Shown one piece after another: positions 52,707 through 55,569 of a DNA stretch of 64,000 nt. The notes under the pieces are model-generated. The model did not search any database and had not been told where the DNA came from. It was given only the letters and a program-made list of their open reading frames with translations. Position numbers and translations under genes: made by a program. The DNA is taken from the NCBI GenBank assembly GCA_024195265.1, contig JAJLRJ010000005.1, forward strand, positions 15,005,473-15,069,472. The letters run 5' to 3'. Position 1 is the first letter of the stretch. Each line of letters begins with the position of its first letter. Origin of the DNA: Dendrophyllia cribrosa (Eukaryota; Cnidaria; Anthozoa; Scleractinia; Dendrophylliidae).

Positions 52707-54879
52707 TTTTTATGTGGTTAATGGCAAATAAAATGAATGAATGAATGAATGAATGAATGAATGAATGAACTAGCTTAGACATTAGTCTGCGCTCAAACGT
52801 CTCCTACTTCCTTTGCTTTCCGCGTGAAGCAGACGTCTGCGCGCACGCTAATAAACACTTGTGCAAGGGAATATCATTAAAAATATTTGCTTGTGAAAAG
52901 ATTCCCGCGCATAAATCTCGACTTCAAGCATAGTTCCAGTTGAATCACCAGCATATGAATATGTCCTATTGTCCTTTCAGAGTAATATGTTGTGATGGGT
53001 GGAGAACAGAAAATTGAGATGGAAAATTTGAGCATGTTACAATAAACATGCATTCTGACAGTGCCCAACCGAATCTTGTTTTTTTCGTCTAACAGATTTC
53101 AAGGGAAAGTCATTCTTTACTGTGGATAACCCAGCGGTGATTTTGGAAACAGTCAAAAAAGTATGTCATGGTTGTAATAATGGAAACATTGAAACGCAAG
53201 TTTTCAATCTGTGTACTTTATTTATGAAGTAGCAGAAATGATAGTGTTTTTTTTTAATTTTCAATTATTTAAAGTATTCAGTTGCTATCAGTTTTATGCT
53301 TAAATTTGACAATTAAAAATTGATCGACATTGAACATCGCGTATATGTAGTATATTCATGTATCATCAAAGTCTACCTGCAAAGAACTGCGTATCATTAA
53401 ACTTGATGCGTTAGAGACGCAAAACTGTACTCTTACCATCTTGACAAAACTTTCAGACCATTTTTGTGTGGACCGATGCAAAGAACTCGGGATTTCTTCA
53501 AATTTGTTCCGTTTTTGGTTCTGTTTTCTGCGACCTAATTTTTGCACAGCAACTGACATTTCTGACCTGAAATTAAATCGATATTTGTTCGCCTCAGTTT
53601 CTTCAGTTTTTCACTTAACTGCTTATCGATATCTGTTTGACCCGTATGATATTAATTGTTATAACATAGCGGGCAAAATTACTGAATGCTGATTGGTTGA
53701 GACAGAGGTCATTTTTTCTTAATCACGAGGGCACCTTTAGTAATCAAGAGGACTTCACTCGTGATTGGTTGAGCGCGTCGTTCTCGTTGCATTAGACAGA
53801 TTCAGTTGGCTTGGCGGGATTTTGAAGAAAATTTAGAAACGGAGCACTCGTATGTTTCGCTGGAGATTTTTCTATAAAAAAGGAAGGAAATCGGAGATAC
53901 GTAAGAAAGAAATTCTACAGGTGAATTACAGCATTTTACGCTAAACAGTAAGCGATTATTTGTGTTAAAACGTGGATTAACCAGGCGCCTGCAGGCCAGT
54001 TTGCGACGTTGAAGACCTCGAAGAAATTCATTCACGGCGACAAAATGTTTTAAAATTCCATCACTTCTTGAATATATGCGGATTTCTGCGGACCTAAAAA
54101 AAAGAACTTTAATAGATTTTGCTGAAAGGGACTATACGTTTAACGGGAGAAAGAATAAAGCTAAAATAAGTGAAAGAAAGCAATTAATTGCCAAACGTGC
54201 AAGCAAGTTTGAACTCGCCATTTGTTGTTGTTATCAAAGCGGCAAAAACTTCAAACGCAGGTACGCTTAAATAAAACTTGCTTTGTTTTTGTCGTAAAGT
54301 GTCTTTGACCGATTAGAAATTTATTTAACCACAGTGAGTTGAAAAGTTTTTCTTGTCAGTTTGCGAGAGAGTATTTTCACTTCGGGTAGTTTCAAGTCTG
54401 AGTGACTTTTAAAAAGTCTGAAAGGTTTCCCTATTATTTTGCCCTCTAAATCATAAACAAGTAATTGCATGTTCCCTCGTAAAATTAAGGATTAATATCA
54501 CTGGTGTTTTCAGAAGCTGTAGAAATTGCCCGAGTCGCGAATTTCTACAGCTTCTGAAAACACGCCTGATATTAACCTTAATTTTACTCGGGCCCATGCG
54601 AATACATATACAAATCAGAAGGGGTTTGAATTTCTGATAATAAATCATATTCGTTCGTCTCTGCAGGCCGAGTCCGTCAGCACTCAGCTACATGCCGATA
54701 TCTGTTTAAAATTAACTGAAACCCATAAGGATTATAAGTTTCTGATATCCAATCGATATTTGTTCGTTTCTGCAGGCCGAGTCCGTATCCTCAGCAGTGG
54801 TGGTTCGTCTTTATGAAGCATATGGAGGTCACGCTCGCACCAAACTCTCTACTAACCTGCCGGTCAAAAAAGTAACAAA
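11964..54879 (+). CDS. MAN2C1: MAN2C1, cytosolic neutral alpha-mannosidase (GH38), 33 exons traced, 3' end missing
   Basis: The gene encodes a glycoside hydrolase family 38 alpha-mannosidase of the cytosolic 2C1 type, which trims free oligomannosides in the cytosol. The spliced reading gives about 1,020 residues against about 1,040 in vertebrate MAN2C1. There is no signal peptide. The family active site is covered: the HID zinc pair in exon 8 (with AW in exon 9), the nucleophile Asp in LPDTFGY (exon 12), GDGGGGP (exon 15), and the zinc His in NQFHD (exon 19). Exons were placed by GT/AG (one GC/AG) sites and continuous phase. Two places do not keep phase: the exon 11/12 junction and exon 21. 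Introns are heavily loaded with mobile elements. About 45 C-terminal residues were not found and should lie beyond 64000, so the receptor gene at 58437 may be nested. Confidence 0.9.
12068..13804. other. MAN2C1 intron 1, includes a Penelope-like remnant
   Basis: No other gene is seen. The 3' half contains the inverted-arm element at 13228-13750. The open frame across 12854-13171 is low complexity with a C run and is not supported as coding. Confidence 0.5.
13228..13750. mobile_element. short inverted-arm Penelope-like remnant
   Basis: Arms at about 13228-13375 and 13612-13750 are diverged reverse complements (GTCTCACGATGAAGTCACTTTGAGTT against its counterpart at about 13700). Between them lie fragments in two frames reading RVKEAIHI (about 13408) and [12 protein letters not shown] (about 13470), which I recognise as the C-terminal signature of Penelope-like ORFs. 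A degraded hammerhead-like box, CTGATGA on the reverse strand (13324-13330), with ATAT at about 13291-13294, lies in the left arm. GAA is AAA here, so it should be inactive. Confidence 0.6.
13805..13933 (+). CDS. MAN2C1: MAN2C1 exon 2
   Basis: Acceptor TTCGTAG; reads RLYPKK then [19 protein letters not shown] and ends GKCFGPT across the junction. Donor GTAAGA, phase 2 to phase 2. Confidence 0.9.
14050..14170. repeat. foldback element in MAN2C1 intron 2, copy A
   Basis: Arms with ATGTTGTGCATGGTGCAAAT and its reverse complement around a short centre. The phrase TTTTCCTTTGT and the overall layout are shared with the foldback at 15641-15806, so both belong to one family. Confidence 0.6.
14815..14995. 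repeat. TTAA-type repeat with one internal unit
   Basis: Begins TTAACCCTTCAACTCCCAAG and contains one reverse-oriented copy of the unit that is present five times at 48632-49078 (GGTACCATGCAAAAGTGCTG, GAATGGTCACATCATAGGAT). Its right end is unclear. Confidence 0.6.
15041..15137 (+). CDS. MAN2C1: MAN2C1 exon 3
   Basis: Acceptor ATATTCAG; reads [20 protein letters not shown] then [12 protein letters not shown]. Donor GTGATT, ends phase 0. Confidence 0.9.
15641..15806. repeat. foldback element in MAN2C1 intron 3, copy B
   Basis: Two arms of about 80 bases (GTTGTGGTTCAAATTTTTCT and its reverse complement) separated by only a few bases; related to 14050-14170. Confidence 0.7.
16007..16033 (+). 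CDS. MAN2C1: MAN2C1 exon 4 (27-bp microexon)
   Basis: Nine codons, VWQEGKPRQ, between acceptor TAATGTAG and donor GTAGGA. They align with the V-W-x-x-G-x-P stretch of vertebrate MAN2C1, and the phase (0 to 0) fits both neighbours. Confidence 0.88.
16735..16805 (+). CDS. MAN2C1: MAN2C1 exon 5
   Basis: Acceptor CGCTGCAG; reads [18 protein letters not shown] and ends NATPNR. A C run of more than 20 bases precedes the exon (about 16592-16614). Confidence 0.9.
16940..17101. repeat. foldback element in MAN2C1 intron 5
   Basis: Arms of about 60 bases (ATAGACCATTTTCGTATTCT at the left, its near reverse complement ending at about 17100) around a short centre. Confidence 0.7.
17350..17527 (+). CDS. 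MAN2C1: MAN2C1 exon 6
   Basis: Acceptor TCTTTAAG; reads [20 protein letters not shown] then [20 protein letters not shown], close to the vertebrate TLYVEVACNGLLGAGK stretch. Donor GTATGG, phase 0. Confidence 0.92.
18092..18243. repeat. small TIR element in MAN2C1 intron 6
   Basis: GAGCGTTTTCACTCACGTGAC at the left and GTGAAAACGCTCT at the right are inverted copies. An inner inverted pair reads CCATGTTGGTGTTCC and GGAACACCAATATGG. Confidence 0.6.
18426..18526 (+). CDS. MAN2C1: MAN2C1 exon 7
   Basis: Acceptor TTAAACAG; reads [20 protein letters not shown], nearly the vertebrate [14 protein letters not shown]. Donor GTAAAA, phase 2. Confidence 0.92.
18958..19049 (+). CDS. MAN2C1: MAN2C1 exon 8 with zinc-binding HID
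   Basis: Acceptor GGTTTCAG; reads [20 protein letters not shown] then [10 protein letters not shown]. His and Asp of HID are two of the GH38 zinc ligands. Donor GTAAGA, phase 1. Confidence 0.93.
20125..20231 (+). CDS. MAN2C1: MAN2C1 exon 9
   Basis: Acceptor TTACATAG; reads [20 protein letters not shown] and ends KFVCSQ. It completes the HIDxAWLWP active-site block begun in exon 8. Phase 0 at the end. Confidence 0.93.
21187..22020 (+). pseudogene. HARBI1-like DDE transposase, C-terminally truncated
   Basis: 277 codons. PIF/Harbinger transposases cut and paste DNA with three acidic residues. The first Asp is at 188 (GALDGKH) and the second at 238 ([10 protein letters not shown]). The stop falls 39 residues later, before the third acidic residue expected some 50-80 residues downstream, and the family is usually 350-400 residues long. 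The last residues (MPFFLSI) leave the family pattern, so the end is a deletion junction and not a natural stop. The N-terminal half, with an Arg-rich start and an HTH-like region, is intact. It should be catalytically dead unless it contributes DNA binding only. Confidence 0.85.
22080..22261 (-). CDS. Harbinger MADF/Myb-like accessory protein, exon 2
   Basis: Reverse-strand exon between acceptor TTTTCAG and donor GTAAGT. It reads [20 protein letters not shown] then [20 protein letters not shown], continuing the MADF-like domain of exon 1. The donor implies a further exon at lower coordinates that no longer exists. Confidence 0.75.
22405..22855 (-). CDS. Harbinger MADF/Myb-like accessory protein, exon 1
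   Basis: Starts [14 protein letters not shown], a basic nuclear-localisation-like segment, followed by a Ser/Thr/Pro-rich linker and then the domain start ([33 protein letters not shown]). Harbinger elements use such a second protein to bind DNA and bring the transposase into the nucleus. It ends in phase 1 at donor GTAATT. The 3' end of the gene is lost, so the product is probably not functional. Confidence 0.78.
23348..23458 (+). CDS. MAN2C1: MAN2C1 exon 10
   Basis: Acceptor GTTACCTAG only 26 bases after the Harbinger right end; reads [20 protein letters not shown] then [13 protein letters not shown]. Phase 0 to 0. Confidence 0.93.
23570..23615 (+). other. tRNA-like 3' fragment
   Basis: CCAGGTTCGAATCCTGG forms a perfect T-arm with the B-box GGTTCGAATCC. 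No matching D-arm or 5' acceptor strand is found upstream, so this is a tRNA or SINE remnant and not a tRNA gene. Confidence 0.4.
23982..24422. repeat. TIR element with CCCGGGGG ends
   Basis: The left end CCCCCGGGGGG...GGTACTC faces the right end GGGAGTACCCCCCCGGG. The interior repeats CCCTTTCATATACC about six times. Non-coding. Confidence 0.6.
24642..24733 (+). CDS. MAN2C1: MAN2C1 exon 11
   Basis: Acceptor ATTTTGCAG; reads [20 protein letters not shown] then [11 protein letters not shown]. With donor GTAAGT it ends after GA (phase 2), but exon 12 needs phase 0; see the finding on this junction. Confidence 0.9.
24856..24972 (+). CDS. MAN2C1: MAN2C1 exon 12 with catalytic nucleophile
   Basis: Acceptor GTTTACAG; reads [20 protein letters not shown] then [18 protein letters not shown]. 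Asp of PDTFGY is the GH38 nucleophile and a zinc ligand. Donor GTAAGT, phase 0. Confidence 0.92.
25051..25088 (+). CDS. MAN2C1: MAN2C1 exon 13
   Basis: A 38-bp exon after acceptor TTTTTTAG; reads [13 protein letters not shown], as in vertebrate FPHHTFFWEGLDGSR. Confidence 0.92.
25801..25858 (+). CDS. MAN2C1: MAN2C1 exon 14
   Basis: Acceptor CTCCTCAG; reads [19 protein letters not shown]. Donor GTAAGC, phase 0. Confidence 0.9.
26165..26640 (-). mobile_element. retroelement 3' end remnant in MAN2C1 intron 14
   Basis: On the reverse strand a short frame ends [25 protein letters not shown] at about 26490. An AT-rich tail follows, with AATAAAG and a (GTTGTTTT) repeat at 26165-26195, a typical non-LTR retroelement 3' end. 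The coding family is not identified. Confidence 0.45.
26675..26766 (+). CDS. MAN2C1: MAN2C1 exon 15
   Basis: Acceptor TGTTGGCAG; reads [20 protein letters not shown] then [11 protein letters not shown], the family GDGGGGP block. Phase 2 at the end. Confidence 0.93.
26803..26898. repeat. foldback element
   Basis: CATTCTCGACCCCAGAGCTCT and its reverse complement around about 45 bases, 36 bases after exon 15. Confidence 0.65.
26992..27045 (+). CDS. MAN2C1: MAN2C1 exon 16
   Basis: Acceptor TCATTACAG; reads [18 protein letters not shown]. Donor GTAATT, phase 2. Confidence 0.9.
27660..27985. repeat. tandem duplication of about 165 bp
   Basis: Two adjacent copies each contain GGCGCGTTTTGCTTTTTGCG, a C-rich stretch, GGGGAGGTGTTATTTCT and TTATTCCGTCCGAGATTG. 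It lies just upstream of exon 17. Confidence 0.75.
28034..28160 (+). CDS. MAN2C1: MAN2C1 exon 17
   Basis: Acceptor TGTCCTAG; reads [20 protein letters not shown] then QAR, very close to vertebrate [19 protein letters not shown]. Phase 0. Confidence 0.94.
28330..28800 (-). mobile_element. LINE (CR1/L2-like) 3' fragment
   Basis: The minus-strand frame 28494-28790 reads [20 protein letters not shown] then [18 protein letters not shown], the C-terminal end typical of LINE reverse transcriptases. The tail at 28330-28360 has an AATAAAG signal and ATGT repeats. The element is 5'-truncated. Confidence 0.8.
28831..28884. repeat. GAT trinucleotide microsatellite
   Basis: About 17 uninterrupted or nearly uninterrupted GAT units. 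Confidence 0.9.
29125..29910. repeat. iterated GGATTTATTGGA array, left flank of helicase/recombinase element
   Basis: At least eight occurrences, in both orientations, of a 12-15 base phrase around GGATTTATTGGA or its complement TCCAATAAATCC. Several are preceded by GGTGGAAAGTAT or followed by ACCCTTAT. Spacing is irregular (50-150 bases), and an ATT/AT-rich stretch sits at about 29490-29545. The density ends shortly before the helicase gene. Direct and inverted iterations beside a helicase and a recombinase gene could be protein binding sites; that is inference. Confidence 0.55.
30244..30250 (+). promoter_or_regulatory. TATA-like box before helicase gene
   Basis: TATATAA lies 16 bases before the first ATG of the reconstructed helicase exon 1 (30266). 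That is closer than usual for a TATA box, so the true start codon may lie further downstream. Confidence 0.3.
30266..30497 (+). CDS. SF3-helicase gene, putative exon 1
   Basis: Open from ATG 30266 to donor GTAGGT in phase 1, matching the acceptor at 30604. The product is Cys-rich (for example [20 protein letters not shown]). No known domain recognised. The start is uncertain. Confidence 0.5.
30604..30920 (+). CDS. SF3-helicase gene, exon 2
   Basis: Acceptor TTTTTTAAG, donor GTAGGA, phase 1 to 0. An acidic, low-complexity segment ([13 protein letters not shown]) is followed by [20 protein letters not shown] and [20 protein letters not shown], which looks like a folded helical domain of unknown family. 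Confidence 0.6.
30960..31205 (+). repeat. duplicated segment inside helicase intron 2 and exon 3
   Basis: About 75 bases of exon 3 (about 31130-31205, [20 protein letters not shown]) recur with a few changes 160 bases upstream within the intron (about 30970-31045, [20 protein letters not shown]). The upstream copy reads to a stop soon afterwards. Confidence 0.75.
31107..33306 (+). pseudogene. SF3-helicase gene, exon 3, with one frameshift and one in-frame stop
   Basis: From acceptor TTTTTCAG the frame runs to about 31422, where a one-base shift is needed to enter the long frame starting near 31424; this in turn is cut by TGA at 32668-32670 and continues in the same frame to 33306. Counting from 31429, the helicase core shows Walker [10 protein letters not shown] (178-186), Walker B VIFIDEA (220-226), a B'-like LTTQGGY region (239-245), a motif-C-like PMIITAQ (263-269, Gln where SF3 usually has Asn) and Arg285/Arg287 as arginine-finger candidates. 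SF3 helicases unwind DNA during replication of parvoviruses and related elements. The C-terminal part (32698-33306) is acidic and helical with no known domain. No HUH nickase motif seen. Confidence 0.72.
33307..33607. other. convergent gap between helicase and recombinase genes
   Basis: About 300 bases between the two stop codons. It must hold both transcript ends; I see no standard AATAAA on the plus strand close to 33306. Confidence 0.4.
33608..35191 (-). CDS. tyrosine recombinase (Crypton-type) with C-terminal Myb/SANT domain
   Basis: Open frame of 527 codons. The N-terminus has [20 protein letters not shown], resembling a zinc-finger end found in this kind of recombinase. The catalytic domain, about 60-415, keeps every active-site position of tyrosine recombinases: Arg258 (GSRP), Lys286 (KTTANYGF), HxxR at 353-356 (IHPTRYRQ), His383 (DHKHSS) and nucleophile Tyr392 (ARVHYQK). 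A Ser/Glu-rich linker leads to a Myb/SANT domain at about 476-525 ([28 protein letters not shown]). Crypton elements encode such enzymes and integrate through a circular intermediate without target duplication. The pairing with a helicase is not something I know from named Crypton groups. Confidence 0.75.
   Translation of the reverse strand: MMALSTQRGCRKHVKNKHPWFYYFDEKPDDCQNIGNTDDNKEKGKLSSYSTKMLPSFDISSTIGKLFENWLSGSGGGCKSSRQAQQIIRRSFKYLKFCCEDDEEDLSWDMVDFSLSSPNFLFRFIDVMQSKWGLGHAGRLAYLDSIADLIDFRKTHSALVAVVRNLNSTEIYLKRARKTVSKMMRLQWTNDLDIDTLESKGHWASLDELLQVVSENLPRFEKVLKICKEKPDTVSPSDLSFATKFVAVFLFIRVKGSRPMTYQYLTIEMVKAAKGNGGFIDQKKFKTTANYGFDSLLLTETSMQVLDGYISYIRPLFKPNCNYVLVNRNGSQHTRIGQLMSKMVFDATGKYIHPTRYRQIVETASHEQPNEKEQGAISEDHKHSSVVARVHYQKRRSREIAARAQECLKKLQGDKGAQLEEDVHLRLSESSNSSSDYEQSSESLRKDTKRPEGGVHLQHSPNTELKSNHGQKKKALLFTADEDKCLGKGIKLYGFGQWSNILRDPRFKFQVGRTANSLLNRALRKFK
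35145..35281 (-). pseudogene. upstream part of recombinase gene, out of frame
   Basis: The minus-strand frame starting [16 protein letters not shown] at 35281 looks like a natural nuclear N-terminus (K-R-R-K, then P-K-P-K-R-L). It reads [11 protein letters not shown] just where the long frame also reads into the zinc-finger-like stretch, one base out of register. Either a one-base change broke the 5' end or a small intron is missed. Confidence 0.5.
35458..36066. repeat. dense GGAAC/GTTCC array, right flank of helicase/recombinase element
   Basis: About 600 bases in which GGAACA or TGTTCC (with GGACC/GGTCC variants) occurs more than 20 times, often as close inverted pairs such as GGAACAAAGTGTTCC (about 35492) and GGAACAATTGTTCC (about 36007). 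Links are mostly A/T-rich with CCCATT or CAATCAG phrases. It starts about 180 bases upstream of the recombinase gene start. The symmetry suggests a dimeric DNA-binding protein; unproven. Confidence 0.7.
36067..36491. other. intron sequence before MAN2C1 exon 18
   Basis: GAT/GAC-rich simple sequence at about 36250-36335; nothing else seen. Confidence 0.45.
36492..36582 (+). CDS. MAN2C1: MAN2C1 exon 18
   Basis: Acceptor GATATAG; reads [20 protein letters not shown] then [10 protein letters not shown]. It matches the IKKGNRECERILHDVELLS stretch of vertebrate MAN2C1. Donor GTTAGT, phase 1. Confidence 0.92.
37172..37340. repeat. small TIR element in MAN2C1 intron 18
   Basis: GCATTTGCACGATGACGTCA and TGACTACAACTACCAGAAT face near-perfect reverse complements at 37290-37340. 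Confidence 0.65.
37782..37873 (+). CDS. MAN2C1: MAN2C1 exon 19 with zinc-ligand His
   Basis: Acceptor GTTTTTAG; reads [20 protein letters not shown] then [10 protein letters not shown]. His of NQFHD is a GH38 zinc ligand. Phase 0. Confidence 0.93.
37945..38095. repeat. small TIR element in MAN2C1 intron 19
   Basis: TTCAATAGGTGGATAGCACT at the left faces AGCGCTATCCACCTTTTGAA at the right; inner GGATAAATCACTATCCAG and its complement continue the pairing. Confidence 0.7.
38120..38300 (+). mobile_element. Penelope-like element 3' end remnant with hammerhead-like motif
   Basis: ATTCAACTAAT, ATCACGTCACCA, CCACCAATAGCGTAGCTCCA and ACCAATTTACCTTA match the right end of the element at 3952-6761 (about 6560-6735). 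No coding part is left. The motif at 38224-38265 has the consensus box CTGACGA (38229-38235), then GAA, ACGT, C and AGC pairing with GCT. Confidence 0.75.
38224..38265 (+). ncRNA. hammerhead-like motif with consensus CUGANGA box
   Basis: GCT 38226-38228 pairs with AGC 38257-38259; CTGACGA 38229-38235; GAA 38249-38251; self-complementary ACGT 38252-38255; C38256. Stem II is short (GGC with a G-U pair), so activity is doubtful. Confidence 0.5.
38352..41583. mobile_element. outer TIR element, host of a TTAA element
   Basis: TAATAATATACATGCAAAAA at 38353 onward and TTTTTGCATGTATATTATTA ending at 41582 are perfect inverted ends. No transposase is seen. Most of the interior is the 38480-40637 insertion. 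Confidence 0.65.
38480..40637. mobile_element. TTAA-flanked (Kolobok-like) non-autonomous transposon
   Basis: Ends GGACGGTGCCACCTA and TAGGTGGCACCGTCC are inverted, with TTAA directly outside both (38476-38479 and 40638-40641). TTAA duplication with GG/CC termini fits the Kolobok superfamily. No intact transposase frame is found in its 2.16 kb. Confidence 0.72.
41582..41760. repeat. near-perfect palindrome of about 180 bp
   Basis: Arms 41582-41671 and 41672-41760 are reverse complements meeting at GAGCCGAAGCGGCTC with almost no spacer. Confidence 0.75.
42233..42263 (+). CDS. MAN2C1: MAN2C1 exon 20
   Basis: Acceptor ATTTTACAG; 31 bases reading [10 protein letters not shown], donor GTAAGT, phase 1. 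It corresponds to the AEEAMCHY stretch of vertebrate MAN2C1. Confidence 0.85.
42756..42815 (+). CDS. MAN2C1: MAN2C1 putative exon 21, out of phase
   Basis: 60 bases between acceptor GTTAACAG and donor GTACGA. Length and position fit the gap between exons 20 and 22, and the start in frame reads EVLESTP, but exon 22 requires a length of 2 modulo 3. The second half reads sensibly ([10 protein letters not shown]) only one frame over. A one-base change inside the exon is the simplest reading. Confidence 0.55.
43262..43427 (+). CDS. MAN2C1: MAN2C1 exon 22
   Basis: Acceptor TATTATTAG; reads [20 protein letters not shown] then [28 protein letters not shown] matches vertebrate LIVNTLPW. A G run of over 25 bases lies at about 43170-43200. 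Phase 1 at the end. Confidence 0.9.
43493..43578 (+). CDS. MAN2C1: MAN2C1 exon 23
   Basis: Acceptor TTTTTTCAG; reads [20 protein letters not shown] then HPASVSVDQ. Phase 0. Confidence 0.9.
43784..43878 (+). CDS. MAN2C1: MAN2C1 exon 24
   Basis: Acceptor TTGCTTTAG; reads [20 protein letters not shown] then LIHKASGR. Phase 2. Confidence 0.92.
43985..44362. mobile_element. TIR element with CCGCGGTCAAA ends, copy 1
   Basis: Ends ACCGCGGTCAAA and TTTGACCGCGGT are inverted. ACTATCC occurs just outside on both sides (43978-43984 and 44365-44371). The interior is nearly identical to 60792-61173. Confidence 0.7.
44654..44758 (+). CDS. MAN2C1: MAN2C1 exon 25
   Basis: Acceptor TAATTTCAG; reads [20 protein letters not shown] then PYYLESR, nearly vertebrate NQFVLFDDVPLYWDAWDVM. 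Confidence 0.94.
45438..45510 (+). CDS. MAN2C1: MAN2C1 exon 26
   Basis: Acceptor TAATACAG; reads [20 protein letters not shown] then VSIE. Phase 0. Confidence 0.9.
45838..45924 (+). CDS. MAN2C1: MAN2C1 exon 27 (GC donor)
   Basis: Acceptor TTTCTGCAG; reads [20 protein letters not shown] then PYVKFHTK. The following intron begins GCAAGT in place of GTAAGT; HTK joins VDWHE of exon 28 in frame. Confidence 0.92.
45956..46639. mobile_element. TTAA-flanked (Kolobok-like) non-autonomous element
   Basis: Ends GGTTACAGTGTACCTTC and GAAGGTACACTGTAACC are perfect inverted repeats, with TTAA outside both (45952-45955, 46640-46643). 684 bp, inserted 31 bases after exon 27. Overlapping open frames on both strands inside it are not protein-like. 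Confidence 0.78.
46910..47053 (+). CDS. MAN2C1: MAN2C1 exon 28
   Basis: Acceptor ATTTTTCAG; reads [20 protein letters not shown] then [15 protein letters not shown] and [10 protein letters not shown]. Very high similarity to vertebrate MAN2C1. Phase 0. Confidence 0.95.
47490..47735 (+). mobile_element. SINE fragment
   Basis: CAACCCATCCAGG, a G-rich run, GTAGCAATACTCC, TTAAGCTCCGGAC and TTACTTTACCTTAC match the tail half of the SINE on the reverse strand at 57180-57470. Confidence 0.6.
47765..48245. repeat. dispersed repeat, uninterrupted relative of the Penelope insertion site
   Basis: Shares TTATATCGCCA, TATACAACT(T/A)AATTGGA, GGATTACAAG and ATCATGAAAACACGAT with the sequences on either side of the Penelope-like element (3866-3951 and 6776-7020). 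Confidence 0.55.
48312..48421 (+). CDS. MAN2C1: MAN2C1 exon 29
   Basis: Acceptor TTCTAACAG; reads [20 protein letters not shown] then [16 protein letters not shown]. Phase 2. Confidence 0.94.
48590..49148. repeat. repeat element with five 88-bp tandem units
   Basis: Starts TTTAACCCTAATTCACTCCC and ends CTCTTGGGAGTTTAAG, relics of TTAACCCTTTAACTCCCA-type ends. Inside, an 88-bp unit (TTCTAACTTTTGAGTCTGTC, GACGAAATCCTATGGT, TTTTGCATGGTACCATTTGT) repeats five times from about 48632 to 49078. Confidence 0.8.
49807..49970. repeat. foldback element in MAN2C1 intron 29
   Basis: ATACACCTTATTCCAAAATG faces CATTTTGGAATAAGGTGTAT; TTTATTATTCTTTT also faces its complement. A shorter palindrome lies at about 49605-49675. 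Confidence 0.7.
50001..50080 (+). CDS. MAN2C1: MAN2C1 exon 30
   Basis: Acceptor CTTTGCAG; reads [20 protein letters not shown] then AVFPHS. Donor GTAAAA, phase 1. Confidence 0.93.
50556..50639 (+). CDS. MAN2C1: MAN2C1 exon 31
   Basis: Acceptor ATCTTCAAG; reads [20 protein letters not shown] then VPSSVCA. Phase 1. Confidence 0.92.
50735..50990. repeat. TIR-type element with 17-bp internal repeats
   Basis: Begins CAGTCAACTCTCTCA and holds about seven copies of CCTGTAAGGCGGACACC (50763-50880). The style is that of pogo/Tigger-like non-autonomous elements; its right end is uncertain. Confidence 0.6.
51120..51595 (+). mobile_element. LINE 3' fragment, part 1
   Basis: The frame 51167-51430 reads [40 protein letters not shown] and [16 protein letters not shown], the typical C-terminal end of CR1/L2-like LINE reverse transcriptases. 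The 3' untranslated part is interrupted by the TTAA element at 51596-52608 and resumes at 52613. Confidence 0.8.
51596..52608. mobile_element. TTAA-flanked (piggyBac-like) non-autonomous element inside a LINE
   Basis: Ends CCCTTTAACTCCCA and TGGCTGTTAAAGGG are inverted (two mismatches), with TTAA directly outside (51592-51595, 52609-52612). CCC termini with TTAA fit piggyBac-type elements. No transposase is seen in 1,013 bp. Confidence 0.75.
52613..52768 (+). mobile_element. LINE 3' fragment, part 2, with GAAT microsatellite tail
   Basis: Continues the LINE 3' untranslated region and includes an ATT repeat (about 52664-52702). It ends AATAAAATGAATGAATG with about eight GAAT units, a tail typical of this LINE type. 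Confidence 0.7.
53096..53160 (+). CDS. MAN2C1: MAN2C1 exon 32
   Basis: Acceptor TCTAACAG; reads [21 protein letters not shown]. Donor GTATGT, phase 0. Confidence 0.92.
54477..54592. repeat. foldback palindrome
   Basis: CAGAAGCTGTAGAAATT faces AATTTCTACAGCTTCTG with CGAGTCGCG at the centre; the outer parts AAAATTAAGG and CCTTAATTTT also pair. Confidence 0.75.
54610..54790 (+). repeat. tandem duplication covering the exon 33 splice acceptor
   Basis: TTTCTGATA, ATTCGTTCGTCTCTGCAG and GCCGAGTCCGT near 54630-54675 recur at about 54740-54787, where they form the true acceptor and first codons of exon 33. The offset is about 113 bases. Confidence 0.75.
54776..54879 (+). CDS. MAN2C1: MAN2C1 exon 33 (last one found)
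   Basis: Acceptor GTTTCTGCAG; reads [20 protein letters not shown] then [21 protein letters not shown] matches vertebrate LRLYEAHG. Donor GTAAGT, phase 2. The remaining about 45 codons were not found in the window. Confidence 0.92.
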
Positions 54880-54907
54880 GTAAGTGATAAGAATTTAACA
54901 AATAGAT

Positions 54908-55072
54908 CCCATTTGGCCGTGTGTCTGTTCAGTTATAGATCACAGATGACGTCAAAATGTGGTAAGAACAAAAAAGTGGCACACGAGCCGCAGGCGAGTG
55001 TGTCACTGATGTTCTTACCACATTTTGACGTCTTCTGTGATCTATAACTGAACAGACACACGGCCAAATGGA
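54908..55072. repeat. foldback palindrome of about 165 bp
   Basis: CCATTTGGCCGTGTGTCTGT faces ACAGACACACGGCCAAATGG; the arms (about 78 bases) enclose a short centre. It starts 28 bases after the exon 33 donor. Confidence 0.75.
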
Positions 55073-55569
55073 ATCTATTTGTTTTATACAATGAACAGAA
55101 AAGTAAAAAGAGTAAAATTACGAACTTGCCTCGTAGCGCTCGACTGTACGAAGATTTGTTCCAGTTTAGGTATTTTTCAAGTCGCCAAGAACACTTTTCG
55201 TCTTGGTTTCTTCTTTTTCTTGCTCGTAAACAGCTCCTGCTAAACATTTTTCGAGGCTTTCACTTGCTCAATCCAGAATAATCTCGCAAACATTTTCAAA
55301 ATTGTGCGCCATGTTGGACAAAACAAAGCAAACAATTTTTTCTATGACGTCAGCCGTGCGTCTGTACTCTGACAGATTATAGGCAACGACCAATCACAGA
55401 GTGCGTAGTATTCAGTTCATTGTATAATCATGTTTTGACATTTCTTTTTGAATAAATCATATATGAACTGCGGATAGTGGATGTAAATGAAGAAATGATC
55501 CTCGCAGTTGTGTTGTCGAGCACACTTAATTCCTTGTCGTAATAAGTCTAATAACAGATGGAAATTTAA

